From an uncultured Eubacterium sp. (GTDB lineage Bacteria; Bacillota; Clostridia; Lachnospirales; Lachnospiraceae): a stretch of 64,000 nt of DNA. The DNA lies in the NCBI RefSeq assembly GCF_937958975.1, contig NZ_CALGRE010000045.1:1-64000 (forward strand), written 5' to 3'. The first letter of the stretch is position 1. The number at the start of each line of letters is the position of its first letter. Both the position numbers and the translations under genes were made by a program. A model generated the notes under the pieces. It was not told the origin of the DNA, searched no databases, and saw nothing but the letters and a program-made list of their open reading frames with translations. Positions 19,301 to 28,000 of the stretch are shown piece after piece.

Positions 19301-19918
19301 GAGCCAACAAGAGATAATCTTGCTGAAAAGGATATAAAAAAGGAGACATTTAGCAAAGATTCGGAGACTCCTCTGTGGCAAATGACAGAGAAAGATTTTG
19401 ATAAAAAGATAGAGGGTTGTGAAAACGGAGAGGCTCCTACTGTAAAGCCGGATGATAAAAAGAAAGATGATAATATTTATAATAGTATTACGCTAAAGTC
19501 AGGACAAAAAATTACGGTAGGAAAGTATACATACAGGATAACAAAGGTTTCAGGAAAAAAAGGAACAGTTACGCTTGTTAAGGTAAGTAAGAAAAAATAT
19601 GCCAGGAAGCTGAAAAGCGCTACAGTAAAAACAACTATAAAATATAATGGGTATAGATTCAAAGTAACTGTGGTAGGTAAAAAGGCATTTAAAAATTGTA
19701 GAAGACTGAAAAAGGTCATAATAGGAAAAAATGCAAGGAAAATTAATTCCAAGGCTTTTTACCAGAGCCGAAAGCTGAAGCAGATTATAATTAAAGGAAC
19801 GAAATTAGTAAAAGTATCAAAGAATGCTTTCCATAAAAAAGTAAGAAAGGTAGTTAAAATCAAAGCGAAGAGAAAAGTAAAAAAGAGACTTTTGAAAGTT
19901 TTTAAAAGAAAGCGATAA
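16316..19918 (+). CDS. Secreted multidomain surface protein: beta-trefoil-like, two FnIII, right-handed beta-helix, basic BspA-like tail
   Basis: The start is the ATG at 16316 after AAGGAGG; the longer frame from 16223 has no ribosome site. The 1200-residue product has a signal peptide (residues 1-30, KRGLSLLLSVTMICSG). A domain with fascin/ricin-like spacing follows (about 50-190: NVYFVQSATKKIITLDG, GTISFKSSANNAYFTVEENKL split). Two fibronectin III domains come next (about 192-283 and 292-375). Then a ~600-residue right-handed beta-helix with paired halves (377-975) resembles the actinomycete family often misnamed 'adenylyl cyclase' or 'coagulation factor 5/8-type' protein. Landmarks are RYALAYKPGNY, GYYTQILGLGKTP, GVNWNQV, KPFLYFD, WIWRADHGD and LFVEHFKEYDILW. 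The last ~145 residues are Lys/Arg-rich repeats (KKAFKNCRRLKKVIIG) of the BspA leucine-rich type, possibly binding the anionic cell wall. Likely a surface glycan-acting protein. Catalysis is not proven. Confidence 0.85.
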   Translation: MRTKLKRGLSLLLSVTMICSGIHFTQKVNAVEGTSASMSTEMIDDSIEETKNANVYFVQSATKKIITLDGIENNPIDCSNVYDKNNIPQNGLFTVYYGQWNDLSVVNFTNNATNTSWKADNDKVFQMGKRTNPSGWESVQMKAQGDGTISFKSSANNAYFTVEENKLALSKLKDGDEISPNEKFILYTDTQPKTAKKVRISNVAGDSVTVFWEGVSECLYCGYEVLYATSEHGRYVSSGQTAETKMDITGLDLNTRYYFKVRTMTNNEGGVYADSKIAYATTLKEYKPSKPLNVNVVEKNSDLVVSWDKVKNAKRFKVYRAVSRFGEYKEIGETSATTFTDKNRNQSRYGNYYKIKAFNDSDVGEFSEAGSLEISMFGLNTYIFNDTDDMKKVNEVTQKIYENQHYNQFGQERYALAYKPGNYTDAGIVNVGYYTQILGLGKTPYDVRLNNVHTPAALSGNNTTCNFWVGIENVTIADVEQNDSDAWFCFQWGVSQASPARRLNVERKTHLQWLWEGWCSGGYIADSYFAKPAGSFSQQQYYYRNCNFNGGTYGVNWNQVIQGSEGVTAQNSSDNSNKPLAEAVSLKNNNGVTNWNNRGCTTIIGKTPEIREKPFLYFDTEQEKYKVFIPAERKNTSGVSWSQENMGEGTSISVDKYFYIANPEKDTAKTINEQLEKGKNIIFRPGVYHVSEPIQVKKANTVLLGIGEATIIPENNIAAIKTSDVGGIAICGLILDAGNYSKTLLTVGDEGCNKNHEDNPTVLSDVIYRVGGTGHLGRSDSCQVINSNNVIIDHTWIWRADHGDNTGWNANVAKNGLVVNGDNVTAYGLFVEHFKEYDILWRGEQGKTYFLQNEKCYDPQSQKGWMSHDGQKKGFAAYKVTNNVREHYAVGLGVYDVFINTNGASIYLDSAVEVPNKENVLIENVCIVEIASGSGPKVGINHIINGTTAGIRTGAENNGGYAIQRLLSYNNGNSISLPDYYVSKDSVEPQIQQGKEPTRDNLAEKDIKKETFSKDSETPLWQMTEKDFDKKIEGCENGEAPTVKPDDKKKDDNIYNSITLKSGQKITVGKYTYRITKVSGKKGTVTLVKVSKKKYARKLKSATVKTTIKYNGYRFKVTVVGKKAFKNCRRLKKVIIGKNARKINSKAFYQSRKLKQIIIKGTKLVKVSKNAFHKKVRKVVKIKAKRKVKKRLLKVFKRKR

Positions 19919-19920
19919 AA

Positions 19921-19966
19921 TAAAAGCCTTGTAGAGAAAAAATCTCTATGAGGCTTTTATTTTTGA
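19921..19966 (+). terminator. Terminator after the beta-helix protein
   Basis: TAAAAGCCT (19921-19929) pairs with AGGCTTTTA (19951-19959), with an inner AGAGA/TCTCT stem, followed by TTTTT. It immediately follows the stop codon. Confidence 0.88.
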
Positions 19967-20068
19967 ATTTTAATAGATTTTGTTTTAAATTATGAGAGAA
20001 AAGATTATTAATAGACAAATAAACAATAAAAGGCGTTTGAAAGTAAGCATTCCAATCCCCTTTTTTAT

Positions 20069-20096
20069 TGATATAAAGAATAAAAATGCTATAATA
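20069..20096 (+). promoter_or_regulatory. Promoter of the small glycan cluster
   Basis: TTGATA (20069-20074), 16-base spacer, and an extended -10, TGCTATAAT, with TATAAT at 20091-20096. It is 38 bases before the ATG of the GT2 gene. A good promoter; it may drive the four glycan genes and possibly pth-mfd beyond them. Confidence 0.7.
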
Positions 20097-20133
20097 AAAA
20101 GGAATAAAAAATAATATATAAAGGACTAACAAA

Positions 20134-21099
20134 ATGATAAACAGTAGTGAACCATTAGTAAGTATTATTACACCCTGTTATAATGGTGAAAGATTTTTAG
20201 GTGATTTTTTTGATTCAATTTTGAACCAGAATTATAGAAATATAGAGTTATTTTTTATAAATGACGGTTCTACGGATAAGACAGAAGAAATCGCAATCAG
20301 ATATAAAGAAAAGTTTGTTGATAACAATATGCAGTTTCATTACATAAAGCAGGAAAACGGAGGACAGGCAGTTGCAATTAATCAAGCTTTACCACTGATT
20401 CAGGGAAAGTATTTCATGTGGCCGGATGCAGATGATATTTTATTGCCAAATAATATAAGTAAAAAGATAGAGGTATTAGAGGAAAATACAGACATAGGAT
20501 TAGTAATGGCACAGGCTGTTATTATTAAGGAATCAGGTGAGAAAACAGATAAAATTTTAAAAAGAGATGATTGTTCTAAAAAAGATAATTTATTTTTAGA
20601 TTTTATTTTTGAGAGAAACATTATTTTTTGTCCGGGAATTTTTATGTGTAGGACGGAGATGTTTCGAAACTGTGTTCCCAATATGCAGATTTACGCCGGA
20701 AGGGGAGGACAAAACTGGCAGATGCTATTGCCGGTTTTGTATCAATATAAGTATGCATATATTGATGAGGTTTTATATGGTTACAGGGTGGTCTCTAATA
20801 GCCATTCGAGGCAGATGCTGGATGCACAGGAGTATATTAACAGATATAAGATGCATCAGGAGATATTGATTCATACAATTGAGAGTATTGATATGAATGA
20901 GGGCAGAAAAAGAAGACTTATTGATAAAGTAAAGGTAAAATATTATAGGCTAAATATGATACTGTATTATAAAGCGGGGGAGAGAAAAAAATCACATAGA
21001 GAGTTTTATAAAATTATTAAGGCAAAACACTTGGGAATACAAGATTTAAAAAATATTATTAAAATTATATGTATTAGATTTCATATTGGAGATTTTTAG
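20134..21099 (+). CDS. Family 2 glycosyltransferase
   Basis: A 321-residue GT-A glycosyltransferase. The N-terminal nucleotide-binding segment is SIITPCYNGERFLGDFF (residues 10-26), followed by FFINDGSTDKT and the metal-binding acidic motif WPDADDIL (about 95-102). It adds a sugar from a nucleotide donor at the cytoplasmic face of the membrane. It has no membrane segments. First gene of a four-gene cluster with a GT4, a pyruvyl transferase and an iron-sulfur protein, which suggests a pyruvylated cell-wall or surface glycan. Donor and acceptor cannot be predicted. Confidence 0.9.
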   Translation: MINSSEPLVSIITPCYNGERFLGDFFDSILNQNYRNIELFFINDGSTDKTEEIAIRYKEKFVDNNMQFHYIKQENGGQAVAINQALPLIQGKYFMWPDADDILLPNNISKKIEVLEENTDIGLVMAQAVIIKESGEKTDKILKRDDCSKKDNLFLDFIFERNIIFCPGIFMCRTEMFRNCVPNMQIYAGRGGQNWQMLLPVLYQYKYAYIDEVLYGYRVVSNSHSRQMLDAQEYINRYKMHQEILIHTIESIDMNEGRKRRLIDKVKVKYYRLNMILYYKAGERKKSHREFYKIIKAKHLGIQDLKNIIKIICIRFHIGDF

Positions 21100-21127
21100 A
21101 AAAGTATAGGAAAAGGATAAGAGATAT

Positions 21128-22252
21128 ATGATATTGTTATTTACAAAGTGGGGAGATAGTAAGGCTGACACATGGTCAGGGACTCCGTTAGGTATTTTAT
21201 CAGGTCTTCAGAAAATACATGGTGAAGAAAAGATAAAAGATGTAGTGATTTCTCAAAAAAGAATACAAAAAGTTTTGTGCAAAGTAGTAAGAGGAATTGG
21301 TAAAATATTTCATATAAACGAATGTGAGGTTACGGAGCATAAATTTGATGACAGAATAGTAAAAAAACTTTTGATGGATTGTCATGAGCAGCCTAATATT
21401 ATGTTTACAGAGCAATTATCAAAGTACATAGACAATAGTTATCTATTTATTGACTGCTCGGTGGATTTTGCCTATCGATGTCAGAACAGCGGGGAATTAT
21501 TTTCCCAATACATTCCGCTGAAAAAAACGGGGAAACATAGCCTGATTCATATTAGAAAAAATCGGGCAGATGTTTTTTATAAAAAATGTAGAGGTATTTT
21601 TACAATGGGACAATGGCTTGCAGATGATTTAGTTAAAAATACCAAAGTCGAAGAGAAAAAAGTGCATTGTGTTGGTGGGGGATGTAATATTTCTATAGAG
21701 AAGGTAGATGATTCTAAAAAGCAGGGAAATAAAATCCTGTTTGTTGGAAAGGATTTTGAAAGAAAAGGTGGTTTTTTAGTTTTAGATGCGTTTAAAATAT
21801 TAAATGATAAATATCCCGGAAAATATCAGTTATATATTGCCGGACCAAAGGAGTGGCCGGGGAAAGGAGATATTCCGGACGGGATTCACTTTTTAGGCTT
21901 AAAAACAACGGAAGAGTTAGAGAAATATTATAATTTGTGTGATATTTTTGTTATGCCATCATATTTCGAGGCATATGGAATTGTATTTGCAGAGGCGTTG
22001 ATATATGGACTGCCATGTATTGGAAGAGATGCGTTTGCTATGAAAGAGTTTATTGTTGAAGGCGAAAATGGTTATTTAATACATGAAGATAGTGCTGAAT
22101 ATTTAGCAAAAAAGATGTATGACCTGTTAAGTGATGAAAAAATAAGACAGGGGGTAATACAAAAGAAGGAGCATTATATAGAAAAATATTCATGGGAAAG
22201 TGTAGCGAAAAGAATTACAGATGTGATTTTAAATGATGGTTATGAGGTTTAA
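21128..22252 (+). CDS. Family 4 glycosyltransferase
   Basis: A 374-residue GT-B enzyme. The C-terminal half is the GT4 donor domain: ILFVGKDFERKGGFLVLDAF (about 198-217), YIAGPKEWPGKGD, and the E-x7-E motif in SYFEAYGIVFAEALIYG (about 277-293). The N-terminal half is more divergent. It starts 28 bases after the GT2 gene, in the same direction, so both act in one glycan pathway. AAAGGATAAGAGA precedes the ATG. Sugar specificity is unknown. Confidence 0.9.
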   Translation: MILLFTKWGDSKADTWSGTPLGILSGLQKIHGEEKIKDVVISQKRIQKVLCKVVRGIGKIFHINECEVTEHKFDDRIVKKLLMDCHEQPNIMFTEQLSKYIDNSYLFIDCSVDFAYRCQNSGELFSQYIPLKKTGKHSLIHIRKNRADVFYKKCRGIFTMGQWLADDLVKNTKVEEKKVHCVGGGCNISIEKVDDSKKQGNKILFVGKDFERKGGFLVLDAFKILNDKYPGKYQLYIAGPKEWPGKGDIPDGIHFLGLKTTEELEKYYNLCDIFVMPSYFEAYGIVFAEALIYGLPCIGRDAFAMKEFIVEGENGYLIHEDSAEYLAKKMYDLLSDEKIRQGVIQKKEHYIEKYSWESVAKRITDVILNDGYEV

Positions 22253-22307
22253 AATAAAAACATAAAGAAAGGTCGATAAATTACTGATTTATTAAAAAGT
22301 ATAAAAT

Positions 22308-23351
22308 ATGAAAAAAGTAGCAATAGTCACAATTGAATCCGAGAATTTTGGAAACAGGCTTCAAAATTATGCTTTACAAACTATAATAGAATCACTGGGA
22401 TGTGAAGTGGAAACGATTGATAGAAATAATTATAAGGAAATAACGAAAAAATTAAGTGAGAAATTTAAAGCCATTATTAAGATACTTGTCCATGCAAAGG
22501 GCGTAAAGTATAGTGAATTTAATCAATTAATTCATAGCAGTAAACATTATGCAAGAAAGGATGAAGCAGAAAAAAATTTGGAATCCTATTATGACTTTTT
22601 TGTGGCAGGGAGTGACCAACTGTGGAATCCCTACTTTCCTTTCGTGGGAAAATGTGATTTGTTGACTTTTGCGAAGAGTGAACAGAAAATATCTTATGCA
22701 GCAAGCTTTGGGATTGAAACATTGCCGGATTCAAAGAAAGAATTATATAAAAATGCATTACAGGATTTTGCAAGAATTTCTGTAAGAGAAAAGTCAGCTG
22801 TAAAATTAATAGAGGAACTAACCGGACGAAAAGCACAGGTTGTATTAGACCCTACATTGCTGCTAAGTGGAGACGAATGGAGAAAAGTTCAAAAAAAACC
22901 GTCTATCTGTCCTAAGAAAAAATATTGTTTTGTATATTCAATTGGTGAAAAAAGTGATGAGTTTCAAAGGGAGTTACAGGAAATTGAAAAGAAAGGGGAA
23001 TGGGAAATTTTTGATATAAGGGTCAAGAATTTTCTTGGATTTGAGAGATGTTTAGGACCGGCAGAATTTTTATATCTTATTAATCATGCAGAAATGATTT
23101 TGACAGATTCATTTCATGCGACGGTATTTTCAATATTGTTTCATAAATCTGTTAAGAATTATAAGCGAAAAGGTCTGGATATGAGTTCAAGAATCAGTAC
23201 ATTGGCAGAAACTGTAGGTTTACAGGAAAATCTTTTGCAGGGAGTTTTTACAATTGATGAAAAAGTAGACTATGCCAAGGTGGATTTGCAATTAGAAATA
23301 GAGAAGAAGAAGTCAATAAGCTTTTTAAGAGAAGCATTGAAAATTAATTAG
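22308..23351 (+). CDS. Polysaccharide pyruvyl transferase family protein
   Basis: A 347-residue PS_pyruv_trans (CsaB/WcaK) protein, the family that transfers pyruvate from PEP to form ketal groups on glycans. Recognisable pieces are GNRLQNYALQTII near the N-terminus, the family hallmark GSDQLWNPYF, ISVREKSAVKLI, VVLDPTLLLSGDEW, and LTDSFHATVFSILF near the end. Pyruvylation would add negative charge, for example as anchor for SLH-type domains, but none is seen here. The ferredoxin-type gene starts ten bases after its stop, a pairing seen repeatedly in capsule loci. Confidence 0.92.
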   Translation: MKKVAIVTIESENFGNRLQNYALQTIIESLGCEVETIDRNNYKEITKKLSEKFKAIIKILVHAKGVKYSEFNQLIHSSKHYARKDEAEKNLESYYDFFVAGSDQLWNPYFPFVGKCDLLTFAKSEQKISYAASFGIETLPDSKKELYKNALQDFARISVREKSAVKLIEELTGRKAQVVLDPTLLLSGDEWRKVQKKPSICPKKKYCFVYSIGEKSDEFQRELQEIEKKGEWEIFDIRVKNFLGFERCLGPAEFLYLINHAEMILTDSFHATVFSILFHKSVKNYKRKGLDMSSRISTLAETVGLQENLLQGVFTIDEKVDYAKVDLQLEIEKKKSISFLREALKIN

Positions 23352-23360
23352 GAGAGTATA

Positions 23361-24506
23361 GTGATAGAGATTAAGGAAAAAGAAAAGTGTTGTGGCTGTG
23401 GTGCATGCGTGACAGTATGTCCGCAGAAATGTATTTCTTTTAAGGAAGACGCGAATGGGTTCTGGTACCCGGAAGTTGATAAAGAAAAGTGTATTCATTG
23501 TAATATGTGCGAAAAGGTTTGCCCAATACTTCAAAAAAAGAAGGAAGAGCAAAAGGATATTACAGCATTTGCAGCATATGCATTGAATGAAGATATTAGA
23601 GTGAAGAGTTCTTCGGGTGGATTATTTACCCTGTTGGCTGAAAAAGTTTTGGACGAGGGGGGAGTAGTATTTGGAGCAGCATTTGATGAAGAGTTTATGG
23701 TACATCATATTGCTATTACAAAAAAAGCGGAATTAGAAAAATTGAGGGGAAGTAAATATCTTCAAAGCAGAATAGAAAATACATTCGAAGAGACCAAAAA
23801 TATTTTGGAGCAGGGGGAAAGAGTCCTTTTTTCCGGAATGGCATGTCAGATTGCAGGTTTGAAGCGGTATCTTGGAAAAGAATATGCAAATCTTATAACA
23901 GTAGATATACTTTGCCACGGTGTACCAAGTCCTAAAATATGGAGAAGGTATTTAGATGAACAGAAAGAAAGTGGGAGTAGTGTAAAACAAATATATTTTA
24001 GAAATAAGCATTTTGGCTGGAAAAAATTCAGCTTAAAAATTGTATTTGAACCATTGAAAATATATAGAAAACAGTTTTATTTTGATTCTTTTATGAGATT
24101 GTTTATGTCAAATATTTGTTTTAGAGAATCATGCTATGCATGTGAGTTTAAAGATTTAAAACGTCCGTCAGATATTACCCTAGGCGATTGTTGGGGAATA
24201 GAAAATTACATGCCGGATATGGATGATGATAAGGGGACATCCCTTGTTTTGATTCATTCTATTGCAGGAAAAAAGCTATTTCAAACTATTTGCGGTGACT
24301 TAGAAGTGAGGGAGGCCGAGATAGAAAAAATATTGCCGGAATCTTCAGATTCAAGAAAATCTGTTAAGCCGCATCCAAAAAGGGAAGAGTTTTTTAAACA
24401 GTTTGGTCAAGGCAAAAAATGTTCTGAGCTGGTAAAATTGATAGATGATTCCTTAAAAACAAAGGTAAAAAGAAAAATCGGCAAAATAATTAGAAGAAAT
24501 AGATAG
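23361..24506 (+). CDS. 4Fe-4S ferredoxin / F420-hydrogenase beta-subunit-like protein
   Basis: The N-terminus has two 4Fe-4S cluster motifs (CCGCGACVTVCP and CIHCNMCEKVCP, residues about 10-57). The rest matches the coenzyme F420 hydrogenase/dehydrogenase beta-subunit family (GLFTLLAEKVL, LRGSKYLQS, FSGMACQIAGLKRYL, DILCHGVPSPKIW, CYACEFKDLKRPSDITLGDCWG). 381 residues. The start is GTG at 23361, four bases after GGAGAG. Proteins of this type sit beside pyruvyl transferases in surface-glycan loci; their redox role there is unknown. F420 itself is not expected in this lineage, so the family name should not be taken as function. Confidence 0.88.
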   Translation: MIEIKEKEKCCGCGACVTVCPQKCISFKEDANGFWYPEVDKEKCIHCNMCEKVCPILQKKKEEQKDITAFAAYALNEDIRVKSSSGGLFTLLAEKVLDEGGVVFGAAFDEEFMVHHIAITKKAELEKLRGSKYLQSRIENTFEETKNILEQGERVLFSGMACQIAGLKRYLGKEYANLITVDILCHGVPSPKIWRRYLDEQKESGSSVKQIYFRNKHFGWKKFSLKIVFEPLKIYRKQFYFDSFMRLFMSNICFRESCYACEFKDLKRPSDITLGDCWGIENYMPDMDDDKGTSLVLIHSIAGKKLFQTICGDLEVREAEIEKILPESSDSRKSVKPHPKREEFFKQFGQGKKCSELVKLIDDSLKTKVKRKIGKIIRRNR

Positions 24507-24532
24507 TGAGAGTTTAGAACTGGAGAAGGTTT

Positions 24533-25087
24533 ATGTATGCAATTATAGGTCTGGGGAATCCGGACAAGAAATATGATAAGACAAGACATAATGTGGGGTT
24601 TGATGTGATAGATGAATTGGCAGCTCAGATGGGAGTTGAGGTGAAGACGAAGCGGCATAAGGCGCTTTGCGGCATTGGCGTGATTGGTTCGGAAAAAGTG
24701 GTTTTGGTGAAACCACAGACTTATATGAATCTCAGTGGGGAATCTGTAAGGTCGATAATTGATTTTTATAAATTAAATCCCCAGAGAGATATTATTGTTA
24801 TTTCCGATGATATTAGTCTCCCCACAGGAAAAATCAGAATAAGAGCGAAGGGCAGCGCAGGTGGCCATAATGGATTAAAAAGTATTATAGCACACGCAGG
24901 AACAGACAGTTTTCAAAGGATTAAAGTAGGCGTCGGAGCCAATGAGGGAGACCTGGTGAAGCATGTTCTTGGGAAATTTTCCAAGGGAGAGAGAAAAGTG
25001 GTTGAGGATTCCATAAAAAAAGCAGCTTCCGCGGCAGAAGTTATGATTATATGCGGTATAGCGGAAGCAATGAATAAATTTAATTAG
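24533..25087 (+). CDS. pth: Peptidyl-tRNA hydrolase
   Basis: Releases peptides from prematurely dropped peptidyl-tRNA, recycling tRNA in the cytoplasm. 184 residues, normal length. Motifs: GLGNPDKKYDKTRHNVGF with the catalytic His (residue 20), KPQTYMNLSGESV, SDDISLPTGKIRI with the catalytic Asp, GSAGGHNGLKSI, and RIKVGVG. It starts 26 bases after the ferredoxin-like gene and is nine bases before mfd. The pth-mfd order is conserved in many Firmicutes. Confidence 0.97.
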   Translation: MYAIIGLGNPDKKYDKTRHNVGFDVIDELAAQMGVEVKTKRHKALCGIGVIGSEKVVLVKPQTYMNLSGESVRSIIDFYKLNPQRDIIVISDDISLPTGKIRIRAKGSAGGHNGLKSIIAHAGTDSFQRIKVGVGANEGDLVKHVLGKFSKGERKVVEDSIKKAASAAEVMIICGIAEAMNKFN

Positions 25088-25096
25088 GAGGAGTGA

Positions 25097-28000
25097 ATGA
25101 ATAGTTTTGACTATCCTCTTTTACAACTGAATGAGTATGAGCAGGTGAGGGACTGCCTGTCACAAGGGAAATCCTGTCAGGTAACAGGATGTGGTGATTC
25201 CCAGCTTGCTCATTTTATTACAGGTCTTAGCAATGGCTACAAGCAGAAAGTCATTGTTACTTTTAGTGCCTTAAGAGCGAAAGAATTATATGAGGATATG
25301 AAGGGATTTACAAATGATGTAGTGATATATCCATCCAAAGATTTCATATTTTTTAGTGCGGATGTTCATGGAAATTTTATATTGCAGCAACGTCTTGAGT
25401 TTATCCGAAAAATAGTGGAAGATGAGCCTTTTACTGTAATTTTAACCGCAGATGCTTTTATGGATAAAATCCAACCCTTTCAAAAGATAAAAGACAATTG
25501 TATAGAGATTTCAGAGGGAAGTATGATAGAGCTGGATGCTTTAAAGACAAAACTCGTAAAAATGGGTTATGAAGCAGTGGAACAGATTGATAGTCCGGGT
25601 CAGTTTGCCGTGAGAGGAAGTATACTGGATATCTACACATTGACAGATGAGGTACCATATAGGATAGATTTTTGGGATAATGAGGTTGACATAATTAAGA
25701 GCTTCGAAATTGAAAACCAGCGTTCTATTGAAAATCTTGACAGCGTTCAAATATATCCTGCCACAGAATATTTCTTTGATAGTGAATCACTAAAATTTGG
25801 AACAGAAAAAATTAAAACAGAATTAAATAAGGCTGTGCAGAAATTTAGGAAAAATTTTAATACGGAGGAAGCACATCGATTGGAGATGACAGTCGGTGAG
25901 TTTCTGACGAATATAAACATTAATCCGTTTCATGTCGCTTTTGACAGTTATGTAAACTATTTCTTTGATGATTTAGTAAGTTTAATGGACTACTTTGACG
26001 AACCTATATTTTTTATTGATGAACCAAAGAGGGTTGTGGAACAGTTAAATGCAGTGGAGGCTGAGTTTAGGGCAAGTATGTCCAATCGACTGGAAAAAGG
26101 ATATGTGTTAGCGGGTCAGACAGACATTTTATGGAATAAAGATACAATACTTGAGTATATTAATTCTAAGCCAAAGGTAGTTTTAACCGCAATTGCACAA
26201 AAGGTTTCTTTCTTTTACACAGAGGAATTTGTTGAGGTGGACACAAAGAATATCAGTCCATATAATAGCAAATTTGAAATGTTAGTGGAGGATTTAAAGA
26301 AGTATAAAGTTCAAAAATATTCTGTTTTGCTTGTGACATCTTCTACAACGAGAGGACTACGTCTGGCGGAGGATTTGAGAGAGTTTGGGCTGAGCGCTTT
26401 TTTTGAAAAGGATACAAAGAGGCAGGTAAATGCCGGTGAAGTTATGATTGTTAAGGGGAGACTTCGAAAAGGATTTATGTACCCGATGATAAAATTTGTG
26501 GCTATCTCAGATACTGATATTTTTGGAGAACGCAAAAAGAAGAAACGTAGAAAACATGGCTACTCAGGCACAAATATTTCCAGCTTTTCAGACTTAAATG
26601 TGGGAGATTATGTTGTACATGAAAATCATGGTCTTGGAATTTACCGGGGCATAGAAAAGGTAGAAGTAGACCATGTTGTAAAGGATTATATTAAGATAGA
26701 ATATGCAGGTGGAAGCAGCTTATATATATTGGCAACGCAGCTTGATATGATACAGAAATATGCTGACAGTGAGGCAAAACCACCAAAATTAAATAAGCTC
26801 GGTGGTCAGGAATGGCATAAAACCAAGACCAGGGTGAAAAAAGCAGTAGCTGAAATTGCCAGAGAGTTGGTTGAATTATATGCCGTAAGACAAAATGGCG
26901 AAGGATATATGTTTTCGCCTGACACTGAATGGCAGAAAGAGTTTGAGGAGATGTTTCCGTTTGAGGAAACGGATGACCAGCTCAGCGCCATAAATGAAGT
27001 GAAAAAAGATATGGAAAGTTCCAAGATTATGGATAGGTTAATCTGTGGAGATGTTGGATTTGGCAAGACAGAGATTGCAATCAGGGCAGCATTCAAGGCA
27101 ATACAGGATAATAAACAGGTGGCATATCTTGTGCCTACAACAGTCCTTGCACAGCAGCATTATAAGACTTTTAAACAAAGATTTAAGGATTTTCCGGTAA
27201 GAGTAGAAATGCTTTCCAGATTTCGGACAAAATCTAATATAGAGCAGAATATTAGAGATTTGAAAAAAGGGTATGTAGATATTGTAATTGGAACTCACAG
27301 ACTTTTGTCGAAAGATGTTAAATTCAAAGATTTAGGATTGTTGATTATTGATGAGGAACAAAGATTTGGAGTAAAGCATAAGGAGCAGATTAAAGAGCTA
27401 AAAAACACGGTGGACGTAATTACTTTGACTGCAACACCTATACCGCGAACGCTTCATATGAGTTTAATTGGTATCAGGGATATGTGTGTCATGGAGGAAC
27501 CGCCACAGGATAGGATGCCGATACAGACTTTTGTCATGGAGTATAATGAGGAAATAGCCAGAGATGCTATCAATAGAGAATTAGCCAGAGGTGGACAGGT
27601 TTATTTTGTTCACAATAGAGTTCAGGATATTGCAGATATGGCGGTGACTGTACAGAATATGGTACCGGAAGCAAGTGTAGCATTTGCCCATGGACAGATG
27701 AGTGAGCGCCAATTAGAAGAAATCATGTATGATTTTGTAAATGGTGATATTGATGTGCTTGTCAGCACAACTATAATAGAGACGGGACTTGATATTTCTA
27801 ATGCAAATACCATTATTATTCATAATGCTGAGCGCATGGGACTATCACAGCTTTATCAGCTTCGTGGTCGTGTTGGACGCTCTAACCGTATGGCATATGC
27901 ATTTTTGATGTATAGCAGAAATAAAATGCTTACAGAAGTGGCTGAAAAGAGACTTGGGGCAATCAGAGATTTTACTGAACTGGGTTCAGGTGTAAAGATT

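Noticed and set aside
16316..19918. Calling the beta-helix protein an adenylyl cyclase
   Set aside because: That label is used for similar actinomycete proteins, but no cyclase domain is seen and the protein is exported.
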